A stretch of 8,583 nt of DNA, from the NCBI GenBank assembly GCA_030634715.1, contig DAOWAG010000034.1:1-8583 (forward strand), written 5' to 3'. The stretch's first letter is position 1; every line of letters starts with the position of its first letter. Source of the stretch: Candidatus Aegiribacteria sp. (lineage in GTDB: Bacteria; Fermentibacterota; Fermentibacteria; Fermentibacterales; Fermentibacteraceae). Below, piece after piece: positions 1 to 6,789 of this stretch. The notes under the pieces are model-generated. The model worked only from the letters and a program-made list of their open reading frames with translations. It did not search any database and was not told the origin of the DNA. A program made the position numbers and the translations under genes.

Positions 1-1
1 A

Positions 2-436
2 GTCGGAAGAATTCTCCTTGAAGAAGCACTTGTTAGACCGATTGGCAAAGGTTCCAAGGAAAGAATAGTACCAATAGGAGGACCAGCTGTCAGATGGATT
101 TCAACGTATATTGACACCGCAAGGCCATTGCTGGCACATGGCAGATCTACAGCAGTGTTATTTCTTACTTACAGAGGTAACCCCCTCTCCAGAATGACTG
201 TATGGAATATTGTCCGGGAATCTGCCCACCGCGCTGGTATTAAGCAGAGAGTGCACCCGCATTCGATGAGACACTCGTTCGCAACTCATCTGCTTCAAGG
301 TGGTGCTGATCTGAGAGTTGTTCAGGAACTGCTGGGACATTCGGATATCAAAACAACTGAAATTTATACTGCTGTAGATAGAACATATCTTCGCGGTGTG
401 ATTGATCAATATCATCCGAGAGCAGGTGAAAAATGA
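2..436 (+). CDS. xerD: Site-specific tyrosine recombinase, XerD-like, C-terminal part (5' end outside window)
   Basis: The reading frame is open from base 2, so the start and N-terminal core-binding domain lie outside the window. About 144 residues of the catalytic domain are present. The visible active-site set is complete from the beta-hairpin lysine onward: GKGSKER (Lys at 47-49), HSMRH (His at 260-262, Arg at 269-271), LLGHSD (His at 338-340) and the nucleophile Tyr in TTEIYT (365-367). The first catalytic Arg would be upstream. The stretch FATHLLQGGADLRVVQ and the ending YHPRA closely resemble XerC/XerD, which resolve chromosome dimers at dif with FtsK. From memory XerD fits better than XerC. 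An integrase of the same superfamily is possible, but I see no att-like repeats nearby. The consensus Leu of HxLRH is Met here, a mild change. The stop overlaps the start of the next gene (ATGA), suggesting translational coupling. Confidence 0.88.
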   Translation, partial: VGRILLEEALVRPIGKGSKERIVPIGGPAVRWISTYIDTARPLLAHGRSTAVLFLTYRGNPLSRMTVWNIVRESAHRAGIKQRVHPHSMRHSFATHLLQGGADLRVVQELLGHSDIKTTEIYTAVDRTYLRGVIDQYHPRAGEK

Positions 437-1128
437 CTTTGTTCCCCTCCATATTTGAGAAACCATCAGATGTCTCAAAATTGCTTTACTATGCGGCAAT
501 ATGGAGCAGAAAAAGAACCTCAGAAGTACGAGTGCAGGGTTACAGCACCCTGCAGACGCATGTAACGGAGATATCAAGAAGTCCCTCAGGAGGAAGAGTG
601 GAGAATCTCTCAAAGGTGCTGAATTTCATTTCCAGCAATAAGGACACTTCAATGTTCCTTCCGCCTGACATAGCTACCGATCTGTTCAGCGCGTGCCTTT
701 CGGAGGCTCCCGCTCTTCTTGAACTGGGATATCCCAGGGATGAACCCACTACTTTTACAACAACATTTCCCGGTCCCGCCCTGAATTCAATCCGGACACA
801 AAATCAGATTAGATCCGCGATTCATCATCTTGGAGGAGACATGGAACTATTGAAAATACTTCTCCGTTCAAGCGAATCCTCGGATACCTGTCTTGATATC
901 ATTTTCGCGGTATGGCCTCCACAGCGAATACCGGAAGGCAAGTTCATGCTGCGCCTTGGATATTCCGGACAGGCAGTGCCGGCAGTCATGATCCTTGATG
1001 AAAGACTTGCAGGTTATATTCTTCTCTCCTGCTGGGATCTTGCTCTGCGACTGAGAGACAGAGAGAATATCGAGACAGCAGTACCGGATTTCCAGACATT
1101 CTCAGTGGATGCTATCCAAACAAACTAA
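433..1128 (+). CDS. Uncharacterised 231-residue protein translationally coupled to the recombinase
   Basis: I do not recognise this protein. The ATG at 433 overlaps the recombinase stop (ATGA at 433-436), the usual arrangement for translational coupling, and this supports both the start and the reality of the gene. A purine-rich stretch (gagagcaggtgaaaa) just upstream could serve as ribosome binding site. The product has no signal peptide or membrane segment and looks like a soluble mixed alpha/beta protein. The N-terminal third is basic (IWSRKRTSEVR around residues 23-33). The middle is rich in Thr, Pro and Phe (FTTTFPGPALNSI, about 108-120). The C-terminal part has alternating hydrophobic stretches (GKFMLRLGYSGQAVPAVMILDERLAGYILL, split here as residues 169-198) and a helical Leu/Arg-rich segment near 201-210. 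No catalytic motif, Walker box or metal ligand cluster is visible. A role linked to the recombinase is inferred only from coupling; chance neighbourhood is equally possible. Confidence 0.72.
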   Translation: MTLFPSIFEKPSDVSKLLYYAAIWSRKRTSEVRVQGYSTLQTHVTEISRSPSGGRVENLSKVLNFISSNKDTSMFLPPDIATDLFSACLSEAPALLELGYPRDEPTTFTTTFPGPALNSIRTQNQIRSAIHHLGGDMELLKILLRSSESSDTCLDIIFAVWPPQRIPEGKFMLRLGYSGQAVPAVMILDERLAGYILLSCWDLALRLRDRENIETAVPDFQTFSVDAIQTN

Positions 1129-1177
1129 ATACATATTATAGATTCATTCTGAAGATGTGAATGATGAATGTAACAAT

Positions 1178-1182
1178 GGAGG
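1178..1182 (+). promoter_or_regulatory. Shine-Dalgarno GGAGG that fixes the start of the caspase-like gene
   Basis: GGAGG lies five bases upstream of the ATG at 1188. In-frame ATG codons at 1161, 1164 and 1176 have only weak purine stretches before them, and the one at 1176 overlaps this site. The site therefore favours 1188 as the true start and shortens the product from 793 to 784 residues. Confidence 0.6.
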
Positions 1183-1187
1183 CTTCA

Positions 1188-3542
1188 ATGTTATCAGCAA
1201 TACTTTTCACGGGAATACTCGCAGTAACTCTACCCGATCCTTCAGATATTCAGACTATCACTGCCGATGAGTCTGCTGTGATTGATCTTTCATCTGGTGA
1301 AGGGTGGATTCGCCTTCTTGAAGATGATTACGTCTGCCTTAGTCTTTCGGTTTCCGGGGGAGTGAATCTCACGGCGTATGACAATTCCGGGAGTATCCTC
1401 TGTCAATCCGACTCAGAGGGGGAGATGGTTCTTTCCGCATTCTCCGATTACTGGTTCTACATTCTCCTTGAGAGAGATACCGGTATCGGTGATCCTGATG
1501 TAACTCTGTCTGTTGAGATCGTAGAGCCCGTCAGGCTGATTATTCGCAATGATGTCAGCGGAAGAGTTACTCGAAACGAAATGGCGGAGATATACACTTT
1601 CTCTCCGAGGGAGAGAGGAAGCTGGACCTTCAGACTCGAGGGTACCGGAGGAACGGACCTTGATCTGGAAATATACAGCAGAAATATGAGTCTCTGGGGT
1701 AGCAGCGCTTCCCTGGAGGGTTTTGAGACAGTTACAGTGCCAGCTCTTCCGGGTGAAGAACTCACAGCGGTTGTAAGCAGATATGGAAAGAGCGGTTCCG
1801 GAGAATACTATTTCTCTGTTGAACCATCTGGAAGGTTCCCTGAATTTGATTCGGATAAGATGGAAACCTCAATTGAACCAGGCGAGATTCACAGATATCT
1901 GATTCCCGAACATAGTGAACCGGTATTTCTTGATCTTACAATACTGTCACCCGGTGCTGATATTGATCTGACCGTTCGAGATACAACTGGTGAGTATCTG
2001 ATGGGATCTCAATCCTATTCATCAATTGAAGCGCTTCTTCTCCCGGCAAGTGAGGCTGAAGTAGTGGCGGATGTCATTCTGTTTGATTCACCTGAAAATG
2101 AATCAGTTCCGTACGTTGTGAATTCCAGAGAACTCGAATCTGTTTCCTCTCTTCTCCCGATGGAAAATATCGTTTCCATTGGCGTTGCAGAGAGAACTCT
2201 ACCATTAGGGTTTTCACCACACGAAGGAGGAATATTCCAGGTTTCAGTGATCTTTGATAAATCACGTGACGGAGATGTGCGCGTATTCAGAGGATCAGGT
2301 GAACCCGCACTTACATTCACTACGGTAAGAGGAGATGAGGAATTCCTTCTATGGATTTCTCAGGATGATACGGTCTGGGTGTACCCGTTCTTCCAGGGAA
2401 TTGACCGGTCGGGAAATGCCACTATCAGAATCTCGGCTGCTGATTCCAGGGAAATTGGTGGAACGTATCATGGAGAGATAGGAGAAGACTCATCCACAGA
2501 ATTCTTCACCGTTGCCGCTCATGCGGGAACAATTCTTGATATCAGTCTTTCCGGAGAGGACAGGGAAGTTGATCTTGACCTTTTCGTGAGTGGACCGGGA
2601 ATTGATCTTGTGGCCGAGGGCTGGCTGAGTAATGTCGATGCCGCAGGGGATGAGGCTGTCGCGGTTTATTCTGATGAGGATGCTGAATACGGGATAACCG
2701 TTTATCTCTACGAGCGGAGAGGTCGAACTTCTTTCAGTCTGGATGTTAACAGGATAGAACAGGTAGAGATAGCTTCTCCATCTCCCGAATCCGAGATCTG
2801 GGCGATTACTGCTGGAATAAGCGGTTATCCTGCAGCAGAGGATGTGCTCAACAGAGCCAGCATGGATGCCGTGGAGGTTTACGACTTCCTGATTGAAGAG
2901 CAGGGAATACCTGAAGATCATGTTATCCTGCTGGTGGACGCAATCGCGACTGTTGACAATTTCGTTGATGGTGTTTCCAATCTGCTGGAAAACGCCGGAC
3001 CGGAGGATAGAGTAGTAATTTTCTTCAGCGGTCACGGAAACCAGCTTGCTCCAGGCTCCGGTGGGCAGGAGGAATCGGATTCCGCGAATGAATCCATCTG
3101 TTTTTATGATGATGAGGTCTCAGATGATCGGCTTGCCGCGCTTGTTGATTCCCTTGCTGATGTGCCGGTGTTTCTGTTCTTTGACGCGTGTCATTCAGGC
3201 GGTTTTGTAAATGATTTCGACTCAGGAAGCAATGTTCTCGTACTTACAGCTGCGCGTGAGGACCTCAGCGTAAGCGAAAGGATACTTACTCCGATCCTGC
3301 TTCAGGGATCTCGCGGAGATGCGGATATTGATGGAAACGGTTATGTTTCCGCTCTGGAACTCATGACATACATTGACGGCAGACTTCAACTCATCTGTCC
3401 TGAGTGCGATACTGAACTTGCTCCGAATACATATGTCTGTCCTGAGTGCGGTGCGGCTCTAAAAGGAGAGAATGCCGTCCCTCGACCTCAACAGGGAATG
3501 TTCCTTGATGAGGATGTCGACCTGTGGAAAACCTCTCGTTGA
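1188..3542 (+). CDS. Probable exported caspase-like (peptidase C14) protein with PPC-like repeats, EF-hand and zinc-ribbon tail
   Basis: The product has 784 residues from the ATG at 1188, chosen for its strong GGAGG site; ATG 1161 would add nine. Residues 2-16 (LSAILFTGILAVTL) are a short hydrophobic segment resembling a signal peptide, but with no Lys/Arg before it. Residues ~25-521 are acidic, beta-rich and hold about five divergent repeats with the feel of bacterial pre-peptidase C-terminal (PPC) domains; the recurring core is DLDLEIYS, DIDLTVRD or DLDLFVSG followed by a YYFSV- or FSLDV-type end strand. Residues ~536-706 are a caspase fold: IWAITAGISGYP, FFSGHG (His616) and FFDACHSGG (Cys668) supply the His/Cys dyad. 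An EF-hand loop follows at 713-724 with Asp1, Asp3, Asn5, Gly6 and Glu12 in canonical places, a known accompaniment of prokaryotic caspase homologues. The tail has CPEC at 737-740 and 751-754, a four-Cys zinc-ribbon-like knuckle. Cleavage probably follows Arg/Lys or Asp depending on subtype; I cannot tell which, nor the substrate. The 3' end overlaps pheS by 19 bases. Confidence 0.87.
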   Translation: MLSAILFTGILAVTLPDPSDIQTITADESAVIDLSSGEGWIRLLEDDYVCLSLSVSGGVNLTAYDNSGSILCQSDSEGEMVLSAFSDYWFYILLERDTGIGDPDVTLSVEIVEPVRLIIRNDVSGRVTRNEMAEIYTFSPRERGSWTFRLEGTGGTDLDLEIYSRNMSLWGSSASLEGFETVTVPALPGEELTAVVSRYGKSGSGEYYFSVEPSGRFPEFDSDKMETSIEPGEIHRYLIPEHSEPVFLDLTILSPGADIDLTVRDTTGEYLMGSQSYSSIEALLLPASEAEVVADVILFDSPENESVPYVVNSRELESVSSLLPMENIVSIGVAERTLPLGFSPHEGGIFQVSVIFDKSRDGDVRVFRGSGEPALTFTTVRGDEEFLLWISQDDTVWVYPFFQGIDRSGNATIRISAADSREIGGTYHGEIGEDSSTEFFTVAAHAGTILDISLSGEDREVDLDLFVSGPGIDLVAEGWLSNVDAAGDEAVAVYSDEDAEYGITVYLYERRGRTSFSLDVNRIEQVEIASPSPESEIWAITAGISGYPAAEDVLNRASMDAVEVYDFLIEEQGIPEDHVILLVDAIATVDNFVDGVSNLLENAGPEDRVVIFFSGHGNQLAPGSGGQEESDSANESICFYDDEVSDDRLAALVDSLADVPVFLFFDACHSGGFVNDFDSGSNVLVLTAAREDLSVSERILTPILLQGSRGDADIDGNGYVSALELMTYIDGRLQLICPECDTELAPNTYVCPECGAALKGENAVPRPQQGMFLDEDVDLWKTSR
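3394..3450 (+). repeat. 15-base direct repeat encoding the two CPEC knuckles
   Basis: The 15-mer tctgtcctgagtgcg occurs at 3394-3408 and again at 3436-3450, in the same reading frame 42 bases apart. Each copy encodes one Cys-Pro-Glu-Cys knuckle of the zinc-ribbon-like tail. Identical synonymous codons suggest a recent internal duplication or gene conversion, although a shared motif and codon bias could give part of the match. Confidence 0.7.
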
Positions 3543-5134
3543 AAGGGATACCAGTGACTGAAGAAAGTGATCTGCATCCACTTGAGAAGAAGCTTCTGAC
3601 ATATCTCGTGAGTAACGGGAAATCATCCGATGTGGACATAATCAGAAAGAGCGATCTCCCTGATGAGGGCTCTTTCAGAAGGGCTGCCCAGTGGCTTCTT
3701 TCGAGGAAGCTTATCATTGAAGAATCAAGGGAAGAAGAAGTATTCGTTGAGCTCGGACCACTCGGAAAGCAGAATCTGGAAGCCGGCAGTTCTCCAGAGC
3801 TTGCAATGCTTCGCGCGATGAAAAGTGGCAGTAATTCTCTTCAGGAGATCCAGCAGGATACATCTTTTGACAGAGGGCGCTGGGGAAGCGCGTTTGGCGC
3901 ACTGATCAAGAGCGGTCTCCTTTCAAAAGCGGGTGATGAAATCCTTTTCAATGGAATACCGGAGGAAACTGTTTTCCAGGAAGTCTGGAATCAGGTTTAC
4001 GTGCCATTATCCGATGGAACTGAAATCCGATTCGCTGATCTTCGTGAAAATGTCGCTGCAATAGTTGAATCCAGAAGTCCCAGAAGGGGAAAGAGTCGGG
4101 CTGAATTCATACTGAATGAGATCGTTAAGAGTATTTTGGATGTAACAGCAGAAGGCAGAGAAGCTCTGAAGAGGGGTATGGAGACAGTCACGATCGGAGC
4201 TATGACACCGGAAATTCTTGCTGAAGGATCCTGGAAAGACGCTAGATTCAGAAGGTACCAGGTAGATATCCCCCCCTCGAGAATTCACACCGGAAGACTT
4301 CACCCTTACAGGCAATTCCTGGATACGGTAAGAAAACGTTTCATCTCCTTGGGGTTCAGTGAGATGAGAGGTTCACTCGCAGAGAACGAGTTCTGGAATA
4401 ATGATGCACTGTTCATGCCTCAGTTCCATCCGGCAAGGGATATTCATGATGTCTACTATCTTGAAGAGGGCAGGAGCGTTCCACCTCCATCGGACGAACT
4501 TGAGAAACGGGTTGCAGCTGTTCATGAAAATGGCGGGGATACCGGCAGCCGAGGCTGGGGATACAAATTCAACCGCAAGCAATCCCTTCAGACGATACTC
4601 CGCTCTCAGGGAACCGCTCTGTCAGCAAGAACACTTGGTTCTAATCCGGATATACCGGGTAAGTATTTCGCGATCGCAAGGTGTTTCAGATACGATCAGG
4701 TTGATGCTACTCATCTTCCCGATTTCTTTCAGGTGGAGGGAATAGTGCTTGGCGAACAGATTAATCTGAGGTACTTATTAGGGCTTCTTAAATTATTTGC
4801 TGAGGAAATTGCCGGAGCATCCGATTACAAGTTCCTTCCAGCATACTTTCCTTTTACCGAGCCATCTGTGGAGATGCATATAAAACATCCTCGGCTCGGA
4901 TGGATTGAGATAGGTGGAGCGGGGCTCTTCCGGCCTGAGGTCTGCCTTCCGCTCGGAATCGATGTCCCTGTAATTGCCTGGGGACTTGGTCTGGATAGAA
5001 TGGCCATGCTTGCTCTTGGACTAAATGATATCCGTGATCTGGTAACACCTGATCTAACTCGATTACGAAATATGAAAGTTCAACCGGATCGTCTCCTTAC
5101 TGGGAGAGGGGAGAACATCAATGCCGAAAATTGA
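3524..5134 (+). CDS. pheS: Phenylalanine--tRNA ligase alpha subunit, archaeal/eukaryotic type
   Basis: This is the catalytic subunit of PheRS, which activates Phe with ATP and charges tRNA-Phe as an alpha2beta2 enzyme with PheT. The GTG start at 3524 gives 536 residues and overlaps the caspase gene by 19 bases, with GAGGA nine bases upstream. A GTG at 3554 (526 residues) lies after the upstream stop, has AAGGG six bases ahead and begins just before LHPLEKKLL, the usual start of archaeal-type PheS, so it is a serious alternative. Residues ~17-145 form the winged-helix N-terminal region typical of archaeal and eukaryotic alpha subunits, not the coiled coil of ordinary bacterial PheS. The class II catalytic core follows: motif 1 region near 262-313 with FHPARDIHD, motif 2 at about 382-406 (FAIARCFRYD, FFQVEG), YFPFTEPS at 441-448 and motif 3 at 486-504 (WGLGLDRMAMLALGLNDIR). 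The loop usually reading RTHTT/RTHTS reads RSQGT here (360-364), so the conserved His is Gln. Confidence 0.95.
   Translation: MENLSLKGIPVTEESDLHPLEKKLLTYLVSNGKSSDVDIIRKSDLPDEGSFRRAAQWLLSRKLIIEESREEEVFVELGPLGKQNLEAGSSPELAMLRAMKSGSNSLQEIQQDTSFDRGRWGSAFGALIKSGLLSKAGDEILFNGIPEETVFQEVWNQVYVPLSDGTEIRFADLRENVAAIVESRSPRRGKSRAEFILNEIVKSILDVTAEGREALKRGMETVTIGAMTPEILAEGSWKDARFRRYQVDIPPSRIHTGRLHPYRQFLDTVRKRFISLGFSEMRGSLAENEFWNNDALFMPQFHPARDIHDVYYLEEGRSVPPPSDELEKRVAAVHENGGDTGSRGWGYKFNRKQSLQTILRSQGTALSARTLGSNPDIPGKYFAIARCFRYDQVDATHLPDFFQVEGIVLGEQINLRYLLGLLKLFAEEIAGASDYKFLPAYFPFTEPSVEMHIKHPRLGWIEIGGAGLFRPEVCLPLGIDVPVIAWGLGLDRMAMLALGLNDIRDLVTPDLTRLRNMKVQPDRLLTGRGENINAEN
3543..3547 (+). promoter_or_regulatory. 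Possible Shine-Dalgarno AAGGG for an alternative pheS start (GTG 3554)
   Basis: AAGGG ends six bases before an in-frame GTG at 3554, which lies 11 bases after the caspase gene stop (3540-3542). The competing site GAGGA at 3510-3514 serves GTG 3524 with nine-base spacing. Neither is decisive. The start matters because 3524 implies an overlap with the upstream gene and 3554 does not. Confidence 0.35.
5106..5111 (+). promoter_or_regulatory. Shine-Dalgarno for pheT, inside the pheS 3' end
   Basis: GAGGGG within a run of purines lies nine bases before the pheT ATG at 5121. It supports that start and the 14-base overlap of pheT with pheS. Confidence 0.5.
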
Positions 5135-6788
5135 AGTCAGCCGGCAGGATCTGTTCAGACTGTCAAGATTGAAGGATCCCGGTGATGCTGAACTTGCGAA
5201 TCTTCTAACTCTGGTAAAGGGTGAAATCGATCAATCACTTGGCGACGAACTCAAAATAGAACTCAACGATACTAACAGACCTGATCTATGGTGCGTTGAA
5301 GGAGTGGCCAGGGTTTTGAGGTGCAGTGAGAACGGTCCTGAAAATCATCTTTCCAGCATGTCAGCGGATCATATGAGCATAACGGTTGATCCCGGTATTC
5401 AGGCCATCAGGCCTTATATCGCCGGATTCAGGGCTACAGGGTGGAAACTGGACCATGAAGGACTGGATTCTCTTCTCGTTGTCCAGGAAAAGCTCAGCGA
5501 ATCGTACGGCAAGAAACGCAGCAGGACCGCAATCGGTTTCCACAGAGCAAAGGAGATAGCCTTCCCGGTTTGCTATGTTTCAGCCGAAACCGAAGAGCTG
5601 ATGGAACCCCTGGGATATGAAGAGAAGATGTCTCTCTCCCGCATTCTCACTGATACGGAGAAAGGGAGGGAATATGCACATCTGTTGGCAGGTTTTACAC
5701 AGTATCCCGTTCTTACAGATACCAATGGCGTTATATTCTCATTCCCTCCAATCCTGAACAGTAATACAACCGGAAAAGTATGCCAGGGTGATGATGATCT
5801 ATTCTGTGATGTAACTGGAACAGATTGGGAAACAGTCCAGCTGACAGCCACTATGCTTGCCTGCAATCTGGAGGACCATGGGGCGATAATTACTCCTGTT
5901 GATGTTCTCTACTCCTACGATGTTCCCTATCCTGCGCGGGAAGTTGTTACACCTGTGCTGTTTGCAGACTGCATGAGTGTGACGAAAGATGAAATTAAAA
6001 AAGTGCTCGGAATTGATATGTCTCTTGAAACAGCTCGGGAAGCCCTCCAGCGAATGGATTACGCTTCGGTTGAGATCGATGGTGATACTTTGAAAGGAAC
6101 TCTTCCTCCATACAGGAGGGATGGAATCCATGCTGTCGACATGATTGAGGATATAGTGATATCCATCGGATTGGAATCCTTTGAGCCGCTTCTTCCTGAG
6201 CAGTTCACTATTGGTCACAGTGCTCCGGTTGAGGAACTGGTAGATGCCGTGAGGACAGTGTTGATTGGAGCAGGATGTGAAGAAATTCTACGTCCTGTAT
6301 TGACCAGCTTGAGAAAAATAAAGGGAATCACCAGAACTCCGAAAGCTCCGGTGATTATAGCCAATCCGATGACAGAGGAATATGGAGTTATCCGAAACAC
6401 GCTGCTTCCTGGACTCCTTGATGTTGAAAGCACCAGTGCTCATGCTTCTTATCCTCACCGAATGTTTGAGTCAGGTGAGGTTCTGATTTCAGGAGATGAC
6501 GGCCTCTGCAGAACTGAAATTCATCTTGCTGGTTTTGTCTGCGGTAATAAAGCTGATTTTGGTGATGTACATTCCATCCTTGGTTCAATCTGCTACTCAA
6601 GAGATCTTGATTTATCCCTGAGATCTGTGGAAGACGAAAGGTTTATCAGCGGCAGGTGTGCCACAGTTATGGTCAATGGCAAGGCATCCGGTGTAATTGG
6701 GGAATTTCACCCCGCAGTTCTCACTGAATGGGGTATTACTCGCCCGGCCTCCGGATTCGAGATAAGCATTGATTCTCTGAAAGAATAA
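5121..6788 (+). CDS. pheT: Phenylalanine--tRNA ligase beta subunit, archaeal/eukaryotic short type
   Basis: This is the beta subunit of PheRS, which completes the alpha2beta2 enzyme and carries the editing domain that hydrolyses Tyr-tRNA-Phe. The product has 555 residues, matching the archaeal/eukaryotic form (about 550-600) and far short of the usual bacterial form (about 800), which carries a tRNA-binding OB-fold insertion and an anticodon-binding C-terminal domain. Visible landmarks are NDTNRPDLWCVEGVARVL at 49-66, the B3/4 editing region with IRPYIAGF (96-103), VQEKLSESYGKKRSRTAIGFH (121-141 in pieces), EYAHLLAGFTQYPVLTD (184-200) and SFPPILNSNTTG (207-218). B5 follows with PPYRRDGIHAVDMIEDI (329-345) and then the catalytic-like module with ANPMTEEYGVIRNTLLPGLL (414-433). 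The start overlaps pheS by 14 bases with a purine-rich ribosome binding site, so the subunits are probably made in a coupled way. Identification is firm. Confidence 0.96.
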   Translation: MPKIEVSRQDLFRLSRLKDPGDAELANLLTLVKGEIDQSLGDELKIELNDTNRPDLWCVEGVARVLRCSENGPENHLSSMSADHMSITVDPGIQAIRPYIAGFRATGWKLDHEGLDSLLVVQEKLSESYGKKRSRTAIGFHRAKEIAFPVCYVSAETEELMEPLGYEEKMSLSRILTDTEKGREYAHLLAGFTQYPVLTDTNGVIFSFPPILNSNTTGKVCQGDDDLFCDVTGTDWETVQLTATMLACNLEDHGAIITPVDVLYSYDVPYPAREVVTPVLFADCMSVTKDEIKKVLGIDMSLETAREALQRMDYASVEIDGDTLKGTLPPYRRDGIHAVDMIEDIVISIGLESFEPLLPEQFTIGHSAPVEELVDAVRTVLIGAGCEEILRPVLTSLRKIKGITRTPKAPVIIANPMTEEYGVIRNTLLPGLLDVESTSAHASYPHRMFESGEVLISGDDGLCRTEIHLAGFVCGNKADFGDVHSILGSICYSRDLDLSLRSVEDERFISGRCATVMVNGKASGVIGEFHPAVLTEWGITRPASGFEISIDSLKE

Positions 6789-6789
6789 A

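Noticed and set aside
158..613. Minus-strand frame (151 codons) across the recombinase and the next gene
   Set aside because: It overlaps the catalytic residues of the recombinase on the other strand and has a Cys/Phe/Ser-rich composition typical of a shadow frame.
1..1128. Mobile element carrying the recombinase and its neighbour
   Set aside because: The recombinase looks like housekeeping XerD, and no att repeats, tRNA, transposase or inverted repeats are visible.
1129..1187. Possible promoter in the 59-base gap before the caspase gene (TATTAT at 1134-1139)
   Set aside because: The -10-like hexamer has no reasonable -35 about 17 bases upstream (1111-1116 matches poorly), and an AT-rich gap gives such hexamers by chance. 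A promoter here is possible but not supported.
2490..3035. Long minus-strand frame (181 codons) opposite the caspase gene
   Set aside because: It lies wholly opposite strongly coding sequence that includes part of the caspase domain, has no recognisable motif, and its composition is that of an antisense shadow.
1188..3542. Caspase as the effector of an anti-phage or CRISPR-linked defence module
   Set aside because: No gasdermin-like, nucleotide-binding, CRISPR or cyclase gene is adjacent, and the beta-rich, probably exported architecture with pheST downstream does not fit a cytoplasmic defence operon.
3400..3560. T-box or Phe leader-peptide attenuator upstream of pheST
   Set aside because: The upstream bases are coding sequence of the caspase gene; there is no run of Phe codons, no T-box sequence and no terminator hairpin.
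5799..6218. Minus-strand frame (139 codons) opposite pheT
   Set aside because: It is antisense to conserved PheT motifs, without a ribosome binding site or recognisable domain.
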